Assembly (NCBI GenBank): GCA_009694025.1
Contig: SHVZ01000026.1
Span: 1-38,284 of the forward strand
Direction of reading: 5' to 3'
DNA from: Alphaproteobacteria bacterium
Lineage (GTDB): Bacteria > Pseudomonadota > Alphaproteobacteria > SHVZ01
Length of the DNA: 38,284 nt
Of the stretch, positions 27,037 to 35,100 are shown in pieces (the first letter of the stretch is position 1; each line of letters begins with the position of its first letter). The notes under the pieces are model-generated. The model saw nothing but the letters and a program-made list of their open reading frames with translations. It made no database searches and was not told the DNA's origin. A program made the translations under genes and the position numbers.

Positions 27037-27626
27037 CCCGCGCCCTCGACCGCCTGCTCACCGAGATCCGCGCCTGCCGGCTCTGCGAGGCCCATCTGCC
27101 GCTGGGGCCGCGCCCGGTCGTCCAGGCCGGCGCCGGCGCCAGGCTGATGATCGTCGGCCAGGCGCCGGGGACGAAGGTGCATGCGAGCGGCATTCCCTTC
27201 AACGATCCCTCCGGCGACCGGCTCCGCGCCTGGCTCGGCGTCGACCGCGACACCTTCTACGACCGCGAGCGGATCGCGCTGGTTCCGACCGGCTTCTGCT
27301 ATCCCGGCAAGGGTGGCGGCGGCGACCTGCCGCCCAGGCCCGAATGCGCGCCCGCTTGGCAGGCGAAGGTGCGCCGGCATCTGCCGAACGTCCGCCTGAC
27401 CCTGCTGGTCGGCCGATACGCGCTCGCCCACTACCTCGGCGACCGCCGCAAGGCGACGCTGACGGCGACCGCGCGGGCCTATGAGGACTATCTCCCGGCG
27501 TTCTGGCCGACGCCCCATCCGAGTCCGCGCAACCTCCTCTGGCTCAGGCGGAACCCGTGGTTCGAGGCGGAGGCGGTGCCGGCGCTCCAGGCGCGCGTCG
27601 GAACCCTCCTCGGAGAGCCCGGGTGA
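27033..27626 (+). CDS. Uracil-DNA glycosylase superfamily protein, probably [4Fe-4S]
   Basis: The 197-residue protein has motif A as GQAPG (42-46) followed by GIPFNDPSGDRLRAWLG, and the late motif PTPHPSPRN. Four cysteines occur in the order of family 4/5 Fe-S glycosylases: Cys15-x2-Cys18, then Cys-x15-Cys spanning FCYPGKGGGG to PECAPAW. It would remove uracil from DNA at the start of base excision repair. The exact subfamily is not clear; Gln in GQAPG differs from Glu in classical family 4. It overlaps cobB by ATGA and the next gene by GTGA. Confidence 0.82.
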   Translation: MTRALDRLLTEIRACRLCEAHLPLGPRPVVQAGAGARLMIVGQAPGTKVHASGIPFNDPSGDRLRAWLGVDRDTFYDRERIALVPTGFCYPGKGGGGDLPPRPECAPAWQAKVRRHLPNVRLTLLVGRYALAHYLGDRRKATLTATARAYEDYLPAFWPTPHPSPRNLLWLRRNPWFEAEAVPALQARVGTLLGEPG

Positions 27627-29110
27627 GGGCCGACTTGGCGCCGCTCGCCGCCGCCTTCGCCGAGGGGCGGACGGCCGACGCCCGTGCGCTGTTCGGCGAG
27701 GCCCTCGAGCGGCACCGCGCCGATCCCGACGCGCTCCTCGATCTCGCGACGATCGCCGAGGCGGCCGGCATCGGCGACCTGGCGCTCCGCACCGCGGATT
27801 CGGCGCGCCGACTCGACGGGGGGCGGGCCGACCTGCATCTGAAGGTCGGCGACCTCTGCCGGGCCCAGGGCCGCCTGGCCGAGGCCGACGATGCCTACCG
27901 CCGCGCCGCCGCCCTGGGTGGAGACGCGGAAGCGGCGCTGGCCGCAATCGCCGAGGGCACGGTCGGGATGCCCTGGCTCGGGCCCGTCGCCTTCACGCTG
28001 GCGCCGGGTGTCGTCCGCCTTGTCCGGCCGGGCGCGTCGAGGCGCGCGCTGGTCTCCTTCTACCGGGCGCCGCTGCTGCTCGCCGACGACCACCCGGCGC
28101 TGGGCTATCAGAGCGCCTATCTCGACGCCCGCGAGGTCGTGCGCCTCCTCCTCGGTCGCGGCTACGACGTCGACGCGGTCGACACCGACGATACGCCGAC
28201 GCTGCCCGACGGCGCCTACCATCTGGTGTTCGGCATCCATGACGACCTCGTGCGCCATCGCGACCGCGCCGCGCCCGGCGCGCGTCATATCCAGTGGATG
28301 ACCGGCCGGCATCCGGAGGTGCAGAACGCCGCCGAGATGGCGCGCATCGCCGACCTTCTCCGCCGGCGTGGCGGCGCTTATGCACCGAAGCGCCAGATGG
28401 CGCGCATCGGGAGCGAGCTCGAGGCGATCGGTATCGCCGACCGCGGCATCCTGATCGGCAACCGCGCGACGCTCGCGACATATCCGGAGGAGTGGCGGAC
28501 GAAGATCTCCCTGATCCCGGTCTGCGCCGGGCGCATCAAGGCGCCGAAGCCGCGCCACCGTCTGGCGCCGCCCGAGCGCGAGTTCCTCTGGCTCAACAGT
28601 TTCGGTGCGGTGCTGAAGGGCCTCGACCTGGCGATCGAGGCGGTGCTCGCCGACGAGCGCCTGGTGCTCAACATCGTGGGGCTGATCGACCAGGAGGAGG
28701 ACTTCCTCCAGCTCTATCGCGACGCGCTTTCCGGCCATCCGCGCATCCGCCGGCACGGCTATCTGCCGACCGACTCCCAGATCTTCCAGGCCGTCGCCGA
28801 GCGCGCGGCCGCCTTCCTGCTGCCGAGCGCCAGCGAGGGCATGTCGGGCTCGGCCGCGACCTGCCTGCAGCTCGGCCTCTATCCCATCATCAGCCGCGAG
28901 AGCGGCATCGACCTGCCGCCGAGCGCCGGGCGGTATCTCGAGACCTGCTCGATCGCGGAGATCGGCCAAGCGATGGCCGAGGTCGTGACGATGCCGGCCG
29001 ACCAGCTTTCAGCGCAGACGGCGATCTGCCAGCGCCAGGCGTTGGCGCTCTACTCACGCGCGGCGACCACCCGCCGGCTCGACGGCATCTTCAGGGAGCT
29101 GCTCGGCTGA
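27623..29110 (+). CDS. TPR-glycosyltransferase-like protein
   Basis: The GTG at 27623 overlaps the glycosylase stop and begins RADLAPLAAAFAEGRTADAR; longer in-frame starts fall inside the previous gene. The first 110 or so residues are TPR-like helices (FGEALERHRADPDALLDLATIAEAAG; GDLCRAQGRLAEADDAYRRAAAL). The rest resembles a GT-B glycosyltransferase: a Rossmann-like N-half (HLVFGIHDDL), and a C-half with FLWLNSFGAVLKGLDLAIEA and FLLPSASEGMSGSAATCLQ, the usual nucleotide-sugar-binding end. Donor and acceptor are unknown. The 495-residue protein is the last gene of the operon. Confidence 0.72.
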   Translation: MRADLAPLAAAFAEGRTADARALFGEALERHRADPDALLDLATIAEAAGIGDLALRTADSARRLDGGRADLHLKVGDLCRAQGRLAEADDAYRRAAALGGDAEAALAAIAEGTVGMPWLGPVAFTLAPGVVRLVRPGASRRALVSFYRAPLLLADDHPALGYQSAYLDAREVVRLLLGRGYDVDAVDTDDTPTLPDGAYHLVFGIHDDLVRHRDRAAPGARHIQWMTGRHPEVQNAAEMARIADLLRRRGGAYAPKRQMARIGSELEAIGIADRGILIGNRATLATYPEEWRTKISLIPVCAGRIKAPKPRHRLAPPEREFLWLNSFGAVLKGLDLAIEAVLADERLVLNIVGLIDQEEDFLQLYRDALSGHPRIRRHGYLPTDSQIFQAVAERAAAFLLPSASEGMSGSAATCLQLGLYPIISRESGIDLPPSAGRYLETCSIAEIGQAMAEVVTMPADQLSAQTAICQRQALALYSRAATTRRLDGIFRELLG

Positions 29111-29146
29111 CGGCGAACGTATGGCGTTGCATGCCCACCGTGCGTC

Positions 29147-29217
29147 CTTCGACAAGCTCAGGACGAGGTTCAATCCTTGTGGCACAAAGAAAGAACCTCA
29201 CGCTGAGCTTGTCGAAG
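29147..29217. repeat. REP-like inverted repeat, degenerate copy
   Basis: Arms at 29147-29171 and 29193-29217 are inverted copies containing CTTCGACAAGCTCAG and GAGGTTC, with a few mismatches and a 21-base loop. The unit belongs to the same family as the repeat at 33277-33371. It lies between the convergent glycosyltransferase and peptide-binding-protein genes and may act as a bidirectional terminator or mRNA stabiliser. Confidence 0.8.
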
Positions 29218-29268
29218 CGCGCACTACGGTTGTCCAAGTCGCCCGGAACGCAAGAAAATCGACCCGGG

Positions 29269-30867
29269 CTAATTCTTCACCACGTTCCAGAAGACGGGCG
29301 AGCTCGCCGGCAACAGGCCGACGAGGTTCTTCCGATAGACCGACGGCTGCTCGAATTGCCCCGCGAGCACCAGCGGAACCACCTCCCACAGGCGCTTGTG
29401 GAAGGCCTCGAGCGCCGCTTTCTGCGCCGCCGGCTCGGTCGTCCGCGCCAGCGCGTCGCGCAGCTTCTCCGCCTCCGCATCGCACGGCCAGCCGGCCCAG
29501 TTGCTGCGGTCGCAGGAGAGGTTGGTCGCGATGTTGGTGAGCGGGTGGAAGTTGGTCACGCCGGAGAAGTAGGTCACGACCACGTTCCAGCCCGACGAGC
29601 CCGGCCCCGGCTCGCTCTTGTCGGCCTGGCGGGTCAGCACCGTGCCCCAGTCGTTGACCTGGATCTGGACGTTGATGCCGATCGAGCGCATGGCCTCGGC
29701 CGCCATCTGGGTCTCGGCGTTGATAATGGCGATCTCGGTCGTGCCCAGCAGCACCACCGGCTCGCCCTTGTAGCCGGACGCCTGCAGGAGCTGGCGGGCC
29801 TTGGCGAGGTCGGGCGTCTTGAACGCATCGGACCCCACCTCGGTGCCGAACGGCGCGCCGCACATGTAATAGGCGTAGCAGGTCCGCCACCATTTCTGGT
29901 CGCCGATCGCGGCCTGCATCACCTTGGTCTGGTCGACCGCGAGCTGGAAGGCCTGGCGCGCGCGGGGGTCGTCGAAGGGCGGATGCAGCGCGTTCGGCCT
30001 AAAGCCGGCGAAGAACGGAAACGGCTGCATCTGCTGGACGACCAGGTCCTTGTTGGCGGCGACGACCGGCAGCAGGTCCAGCGGCGGCCCGTCCCAGTAG
30101 TCCATCTCGCCGGTGCCCATCGCCGCCGCCGCGGTGGCGGAATCGGGCAGGACCGTCCACTCCATGCGGTCGATCTTGACGACCTTGCCGCCGGTGTGGC
30201 CGTCGGGTGCCTCCGAGCGCGGCGCATAGTCGGGATTGCGGACATAGACCGTCTTCGAGCCCGGGTCCCACTCGGCCCTGACGAAGCTGAAGGGGCCGGA
30301 GCCGACGACCTCGGTGATCAACGTGTGCGGATCGGTCTTCGCCTCCTTCTCGCGCATGATCGACGGCGCCATGCCGGCGATCGCGCCCAGGCCCAGCTCG
30401 ACATAGGCGAACGGCTCCTTGAGCTTGAGCGTGAAGGTGCGGTCGTCCACCGGGTCCATGCTGGCGACGAAGCTGGCGAACTTGGTGCCTAAGGTGTCGC
30501 GGGCCATCCAGCGGCGGAGCGAGGGAATCACGTCGCGCGTGGTGACGGCCTGGCCATCATGGAACTTGAGGCCGGGCCGCAAGGTGAAGCGATAGGTGAG
30601 CTTGTCGTCGGAGACGGTGTAGGCCTCGACCATCTGCGGCTTGACGGCGAGCTTCGAATCCCAGGCGAACAGGGTGTCGTAGACGGCGAGCGCGTGCATG
30701 CGGATGGTGCCGTTGGAATTCGCATGCGGATCGATGGTCCGGAGCGAATTCAGCGGGATGATCTTGATGGTTTTCTTCGCATCCTGGGCCAACGCCGGCG
30801 AAACCGGGACGGACGCCGACAGGAACAAGGCGGCCATCAGGCCGGTCGCGAGCCTCACGGCGTGCAT
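29269..30867 (-). CDS. ABC transporter substrate-binding protein, family 5 (peptide/oligopeptide type)
   Basis: The start MHAVRLATGL is preceded by AAGGAGGAT at eight bases. A signal peptide ends at SPALAQ. The 532-residue mature protein has the family 5 outline: LNSLRTIDPHANSNGTIRMHALAVYDTLF, YRFTLRPGLKFHDGQAVTTRDV, GSGPFSF, and RQAFQLAVDQTKVMQAAIGD. It binds peptides or similar solutes in the periplasm. The usual permease and ATPase partners are absent: the neighbours are a repeat and an unrelated divergent gene. It is therefore an orphan that must share a transporter encoded elsewhere. Confidence 0.92.
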   Translation of the reverse strand: MHAVRLATGLMAALFLSASVPVSPALAQDAKKTIKIIPLNSLRTIDPHANSNGTIRMHALAVYDTLFAWDSKLAVKPQMVEAYTVSDDKLTYRFTLRPGLKFHDGQAVTTRDVIPSLRRWMARDTLGTKFASFVASMDPVDDRTFTLKLKEPFAYVELGLGAIAGMAPSIMREKEAKTDPHTLITEVVGSGPFSFVRAEWDPGSKTVYVRNPDYAPRSEAPDGHTGGKVVKIDRMEWTVLPDSATAAAAMGTGEMDYWDGPPLDLLPVVAANKDLVVQQMQPFPFFAGFRPNALHPPFDDPRARQAFQLAVDQTKVMQAAIGDQKWWRTCYAYYMCGAPFGTEVGSDAFKTPDLAKARQLLQASGYKGEPVVLLGTTEIAIINAETQMAAEAMRSIGINVQIQVNDWGTVLTRQADKSEPGPGSSGWNVVVTYFSGVTNFHPLTNIATNLSCDRSNWAGWPCDAEAEKLRDALARTTEPAAQKAALEAFHKRLWEVVPLVLAGQFEQPSVYRKNLVGLLPASSPVFWNVVKN

Positions 30868-31128
30868 GGGCAGATCCTCCTTGATGACTCCCATTGAAGC
30901 CTATCCATGCGGTCTCCCCGTGGCAAACTGGAGCGCGGTAAGAGCCCTCGGTTGCGGCCACCCCCGTTGAGCCAGGACCGTCGTCGCCGGAGGCGGGCAA
31001 GGACAGAGATTGCCGGCGGCACCCCTACGATCTAGGGTCGGAGAACTCAAACTAGGCGCCCGCATTCGGGTTTCGTCCTGGGGGACCGTCGCGGATTTCC
31101 CGCGCCGAAAAAGGGGGGAGAGACGCCG

Positions 31129-32181
31129 GTGACCATCCGTGCACGCTTCACGCTCGACGGGGTTATACCGCTCGCCCGCACCCGCATCGCCCATAACCGC
31201 GGCAGCGCCAACCCGGAGCAGGTCGTGCTCTTGACGGATGTGGCCGGCCGGGCGGTCATCGATCGCGACAGCACGGCGGCCGGCATCAGGGTCGACGTGT
31301 TTGCCGCCAATCCCGTCGTCGAGGTGGTGACGGGCCGGCTCAACACCGAGGTCCGGTCGAGGATTACCGGCGTGACCAACAACGGGACTGAGGTCATCGC
31401 CGTAGTCCCCGACCGCCGCTTCTTCGTCATCGCCGAGCTGGCGCGGACGATCTACAACGGCACCTTCCGGCTATTCACCCGCTTCCCCGGAGAATCCCCG
31501 ATAGGCTCCGTGGATCCCGATCCGGCACGGATGATCCGCATCAAGTTCCCGGACCAGAGCCCGTCGACCACCTCGTTCACCGATCCGCACGGCCTGCCGT
31601 CGCGGTCTCCGGTGATCCATCTGGAAGCGAGTGCGGTCGCCAATCTGGCGGGGGGAGCGCTGAACATACCGGAGCTGACCGGGCACCTGGTCTCGGAGCT
31701 GGCCCATGCGCTGCACTTCCAGGCGCTCCCCGAGGCGGTGCGGGCAGCGATCCGCATCCGCTACCTGGCGGCGCTCGGCATCGACGGCGTCGAGGATGGC
31801 ACCGTCGACTGGGACACCAACCAGGCGGACACCCAGGTCTCGGCCTTCATCGAGGCCTTCGACGAGTTCGCGAACGTGTTCCACCGCACTCCCGGCAGGA
31901 CCCTCGCTCAGCGCCAGGCCGCCTACTTCGCGACGGTGGCGCCGGCCTACGTCGCCGGCGTCACCAACCGCGGCCCGGACGTCGCCGGCGCCGTCTGCGC
32001 GACCATCTTCGTCAACTATGCCCGCAGCCCTGCCGTCGGCCTGAACGCGGTGGTCGACCAGTACATCGGCTCGAACGCCGCGACGTTCCGCGAGTTCGAG
32101 CGCTTCGTCCGCCGCACTTTCGGCATGGGCTCGCCGCAGGAGGTCGCGCTGTCGACGGCCGCGGGCACGTTCGGCGTGTAG
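31129..32181 (+). CDS. Hypothetical protein with degenerate zincin-like motif
   Basis: The GTG start follows a GGGGGGAG stretch. The 350-residue product has no signal peptide. Its first 70 or so residues look like a beta-sandwich (TDVAGRAVIDRDSTAAGIRVDVFA). The middle carries LVSELAHALHF (residues 187-197), which resembles the HExxH helix of metallopeptidases but with Ser189 in place of the first His. An acidic helix follows downstream (FIEAFDEFANVFHR), where zincins often have a further ligand. I do not recognise a named family. Either it is an inactive peptidase relative or the resemblance is chance. It is divergent from the peptide-binding protein across 261 bases in which I found no clear promoter. 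Confidence 0.65.
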   Translation: MTIRARFTLDGVIPLARTRIAHNRGSANPEQVVLLTDVAGRAVIDRDSTAAGIRVDVFAANPVVEVVTGRLNTEVRSRITGVTNNGTEVIAVVPDRRFFVIAELARTIYNGTFRLFTRFPGESPIGSVDPDPARMIRIKFPDQSPSTTSFTDPHGLPSRSPVIHLEASAVANLAGGALNIPELTGHLVSELAHALHFQALPEAVRAAIRIRYLAALGIDGVEDGTVDWDTNQADTQVSAFIEAFDEFANVFHRTPGRTLAQRQAAYFATVAPAYVAGVTNRGPDVAGAVCATIFVNYARSPAVGLNAVVDQYIGSNAATFREFERFVRRTFGMGSPQEVALSTAAGTFGV

Positions 32182-32239
32182 CCGCCCCCGGGCCTGCCGG
32201 CTATAACCGTCGGCGACAACCGACGGCCGGGAGATGACG

Positions 32240-33259
32240 ATGTTCGATGCGACGCTGGCGGGAAGCCTGCCGAAGCCGTTCTGGCTGGCCGAGACCAACA
32301 AGCTGTGGCCGCAATGGAAGTCCGAGGGTCGCGACCTCGAGATCGCCAAGCGCGATGCGACGCTGCTCTGGCTTAAGGCCCAGGAGGACGCCGGCCTCGA
32401 CATCGTCAGCGACGGCGAGCAGTCGCGCCAGCACTTCGTCCACGGCTTCCTCGAGTTCGTCGACGGCATCGACCGGGTGAACAAGGTCGAGATGGGCATC
32501 CGCAACAACCGCTACGCGGCGATGGTGCCGCAGGTGGTGGGCAAGCTCGCGATGAAGGGCCGCGCGCACGCCGCCGAAGCCCGGCTCGCCCGAGCGCACA
32601 CGAAAAAGAAGCTCAAGTTCACCCTGCCCGGGCCGATGACCATCGTCGACACCGTCGCCGACCGCCACTACGGCGACCGCGCGAAGGCGGCGATGGCCTT
32701 CGCCGGGCTCCTGAACCAGGAGGCCCGCGCGCTCGAGGCCGACGGCGTCGACGTCATCCAGTTCGACGAGCCGGCGTTCAACGCCTTCACCGAGGAGGCC
32801 GCGAGCTGGGGCATCGACTGTCTGCACCGGGCGATCGACGGCCTCGCCTGCACCACCTGCGTCCACATCTGCTACGGTTACGGTATCAAGCAGAACATCG
32901 ACTGGAAGAAGTCGCTTGGGCAGGAGTGGCGGCAATACCAGGCGTTCTTCCCGGCGCTGGCGAAGAGCCGCATCCACCAGGTCTCGCTCGAATGCACGCA
33001 TTCGCGCGTTCCACCCGACCTGATGGCGCTGCTCGGCGGCAAGGACGTGCTGGTCGGCGTCATCGACGTCGCCTCCGATCAGGTGGAGACGCCGGAGGAG
33101 GTAGCGGCGACCATCGGGGCCGCACTCGAGTTCGTACCGAAAGAACGCCTCTATCCCTGCACCAATTGCGGCCTGGCGCCGATGGATCGCGAGATCGCGA
33201 TGAGGAAGCTCGAAGCGCTCGGCGCCGGCGCGCGGCTTGCGCGACAGAAATACGCGTGA
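32240..33259 (+). CDS. Short methionine synthase, MetE C-terminal-like (MesD-type candidate)
   Basis: The second ATG (32240) is preferred because GGGAG lies six bases upstream; the ATG at 32234 would abut it. The 339-residue protein corresponds only to the catalytic C-terminal half of cobalamin-independent methionine synthase. Zinc ligands are present: His and Cys in CVHICYG, Glu in LECTHSR and Cys in YPCTNCGLAP. The beginning LAGSLPKPFWLAE and the phrases GEQSRQHFVHGF and LPGPMTIVDT fit the short folate-independent synthases. Its sequence resembles MesD, which in other bacteria works with MesX (DUF1852). No mesX is in the window. The methyl donor is thus open. Confidence 0.8.
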   Translation: MFDATLAGSLPKPFWLAETNKLWPQWKSEGRDLEIAKRDATLLWLKAQEDAGLDIVSDGEQSRQHFVHGFLEFVDGIDRVNKVEMGIRNNRYAAMVPQVVGKLAMKGRAHAAEARLARAHTKKKLKFTLPGPMTIVDTVADRHYGDRAKAAMAFAGLLNQEARALEADGVDVIQFDEPAFNAFTEEAASWGIDCLHRAIDGLACTTCVHICYGYGIKQNIDWKKSLGQEWRQYQAFFPALAKSRIHQVSLECTHSRVPPDLMALLGGKDVLVGVIDVASDQVETPEEVAATIGAALEFVPKERLYPCTNCGLAPMDREIAMRKLEALGAGARLARQKYA

Positions 33260-33276
33260 ACATCGAGCCACGCCCC

Positions 33277-33371
33277 CACCCTTCGACAGGCTCAGGATGA
33301 GGGCGACTGATACGCTTGAGCTGTTCGACTCGATCCTTCAGTCCGCCTCATCCTGAGCCTGTCGAAGGGTG
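33277..33371. repeat. REP-like inverted repeat, perfect 26-bp arms
   Basis: Arms at 33277-33302 and 33346-33371 are exact reverse complements with a 43-base centre; the core is CCCTTCGACAGGCTCAGG. It is the same family as the repeat at 29147-29217 and lies between the methionine synthase and M81 peptidase genes. No RAYT transposase gene is present nearby. Confidence 0.88.
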
Positions 33372-33407
33372 AGGCGTTTGCTCCAACCTCGATTTGAGGC
33401 AATTCCC

Positions 33408-34889
33408 ATGCGCATCGCCGTCCTGCAGTTCTCGCACGAGACCGTGACCTTCCTTCAGTCCGACACGACGGTCGACGACTTCATCTACCAGGGCTCGCCG
33501 GCGCGCGGCGAAGCTCTGCTCGGATCGCAGCCGCGCTCCTATATCGGCGGCTTCGTCAAGGTCGCCCGCGAATTCGACGGCGTCGAGCTCATCGGCATCG
33601 AGTCGCCGCTGTTCCCCAAGCGCGGCACCGCATCCGGCTGGATCACCACCGAGGCCTTCGAGCGCTTCCTCGGCAAGATGATCTCCGAGCTGAAGGCCCA
33701 GGGGCCATTCGACGGCGTCTACCTCTCCCTTCATGGCGCGATGGGTGTCCGGGGCGTGCCGAAGCCGGAGGCGGAGATCGCGCGCCGTGTGCGCGCGGCA
33801 GTCGGCAGGAAGGCGATCCTGGTCGGCACCTTCGATCCCCATGGCAACGAGGACGAGGAGTTCCTCGCCGCGGCCGACATGGCGTTCACGGTGAAGTACT
33901 TCCCGCACTACGACGACTATCTCCAGGGCGAACGTGCCGCCCGCACGCTCGTCCGCGCCGTCCGCGGCGACTACAAGCCGGCGACGGTCACCCTCAAGGT
34001 GCCGATCATCACGCCGACGGTGATGCAGTGGACCGGGGCCTCGCCGTGGATGGATCTGGTGCAGCGGGCGCTGACCTGGGAAGCGCGCGAGCCCGACGCC
34101 TACGTCAACGTCTTCTTCAGCTTCCCCTGGTCCGACGTGCCCGATGTCGGCCTCGCGATCCAGGCGATGACCAACGGCAAGCCCGATCTCGCCAAGGCGA
34201 TCGCCGACGACATGGCGGACTTCGCCTGGCGCAAACGCGAAGATCTGGTGAAGGCGGCGAAGATCCACCTGATGCCCGAGGGCGTGGCGCTGGCTAAAAA
34301 GGCGTGCGCGGCCGGCCGGACGCCGGTGGTGCTGGCCGACCACAGCGACCGCTCCGGCGCCGGCACCTGGCTGTTGGAGCAGGTGATCGCCCAGGGCCTT
34401 TCCAAGACCCTGATCGCCACCCTCGCCGACGAGGAGGCGTGCGCAAAGCTGGCGAGCGTCAAGGTCGGCGATCCCGTCGACATGGCGGTCGGCGGCCGGC
34501 TGGATGAATCCGCCGGCGCGGCCGTGCCGATCAAGGGCAAGGTCAAATACGTGGTCGACACCCAGGGCCGCCGCAACGGCCCCGGGCAGCGCTGGGTCGC
34601 GGTCGAGATCGAGCGCGGCAATGTCGTCGTGCTCAGCCCCTACCTGGTGCAGATCATGGAGGTCGACACGCTGAGGGACGCCGGGCTCGAACCCGACCTC
34701 TTCGACGTGATCGCGATCAAGTCGCGGGCGCATTTCCGCCGGGGATTCGACGACAACGGCTGGGCCAAGACCATCCTGCTGGTCGAGCCGACCCAGCCCT
34801 TCCTCGGCACCGTGCGCCTGGAGGCCTTGCCCTACCGGCACGCCGACCTGAAGAAGTTCTATCCCTACGGCAATCCGACCTTCCCGTAG
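33408..34889 (+). CDS. M81 family metallopeptidase (MlrC-like)
   Basis: The start MRIAVLQFSHETVTF is the conserved beginning; TGAGG lies upstream at fair spacing. The 493-residue protein has the M81 N-terminal domain: HETVTF, VYLSLHGAMGVRGVPKPE and GTFDPHGNEDEE, which carry conserved His/Asp/Glu residues thought to bind zinc. The MlrC C-terminal domain (VVLADHSDRSGAGT) follows. The name comes from MlrC, which cleaves linear microcystin fragments, but most members act on unknown peptides or amides. It is near an orphan peptide-binding protein, which hints at use of imported peptides, though they are not in one operon. Confidence 0.88.
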   Translation: MRIAVLQFSHETVTFLQSDTTVDDFIYQGSPARGEALLGSQPRSYIGGFVKVAREFDGVELIGIESPLFPKRGTASGWITTEAFERFLGKMISELKAQGPFDGVYLSLHGAMGVRGVPKPEAEIARRVRAAVGRKAILVGTFDPHGNEDEEFLAAADMAFTVKYFPHYDDYLQGERAARTLVRAVRGDYKPATVTLKVPIITPTVMQWTGASPWMDLVQRALTWEAREPDAYVNVFFSFPWSDVPDVGLAIQAMTNGKPDLAKAIADDMADFAWRKREDLVKAAKIHLMPEGVALAKKACAAGRTPVVLADHSDRSGAGTWLLEQVIAQGLSKTLIATLADEEACAKLASVKVGDPVDMAVGGRLDESAGAAVPIKGKVKYVVDTQGRRNGPGQRWVAVEIERGNVVVLSPYLVQIMEVDTLRDAGLEPDLFDVIAIKSRAHFRRGFDDNGWAKTILLVEPTQPFLGTVRLEALPYRHADLKKFYPYGNPTFP

Positions 34890-34924
34890 AGCGGCTGGTC
34901 ACGCCAACGCCTCGGCCCGCGGGT

Positions 34925-35100
34925 CGCCGCAAGGAGGAGTTCCTCGCACGCCTCCGCGCCGGCTACCGAGCGGCGTGACGATCGATGCGAAGGTCGCGGC
35001 GCGCGGCGTCCTCAGCGTGCTCGCCGCCAAGCTCGATCCCGGCGGGACCGCGAAGATCGAAAAGATGCTGCCCGAGCCGCTCCGCGACCTGTGTGCCCGG
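34925..35100 (+). pseudogene. Remnant of a DUF2267 gene (C-terminal part, frameshifted)
   Basis: One frame reads RRKEEFLARLRAGYRAA and stops at 34976-34978. A second frame from 34975 reads DAKVAARGVLSVLAAKLDPG, then GTAKIEKMLPEPLRDLC. Joined, these resemble the C-terminal half of DUF2267 proteins (EEFL-R, then VL-VLA-RL, then LPE-LR-L). The N-terminal half is missing. DUF2267 genes often accompany universal stress proteins, which fits the neighbours. It is most likely a broken leftover; the 3' tail of the fusion gene on the other strand overlaps it. Confidence 0.55.

Noticed and set aside
28294-30492. A 732-codon plus-strand frame spanning the glycosyltransferase end and the peptide-binding gene
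   Set aside because: It crosses a repeat and lies out of frame or antisense to two supported genes.
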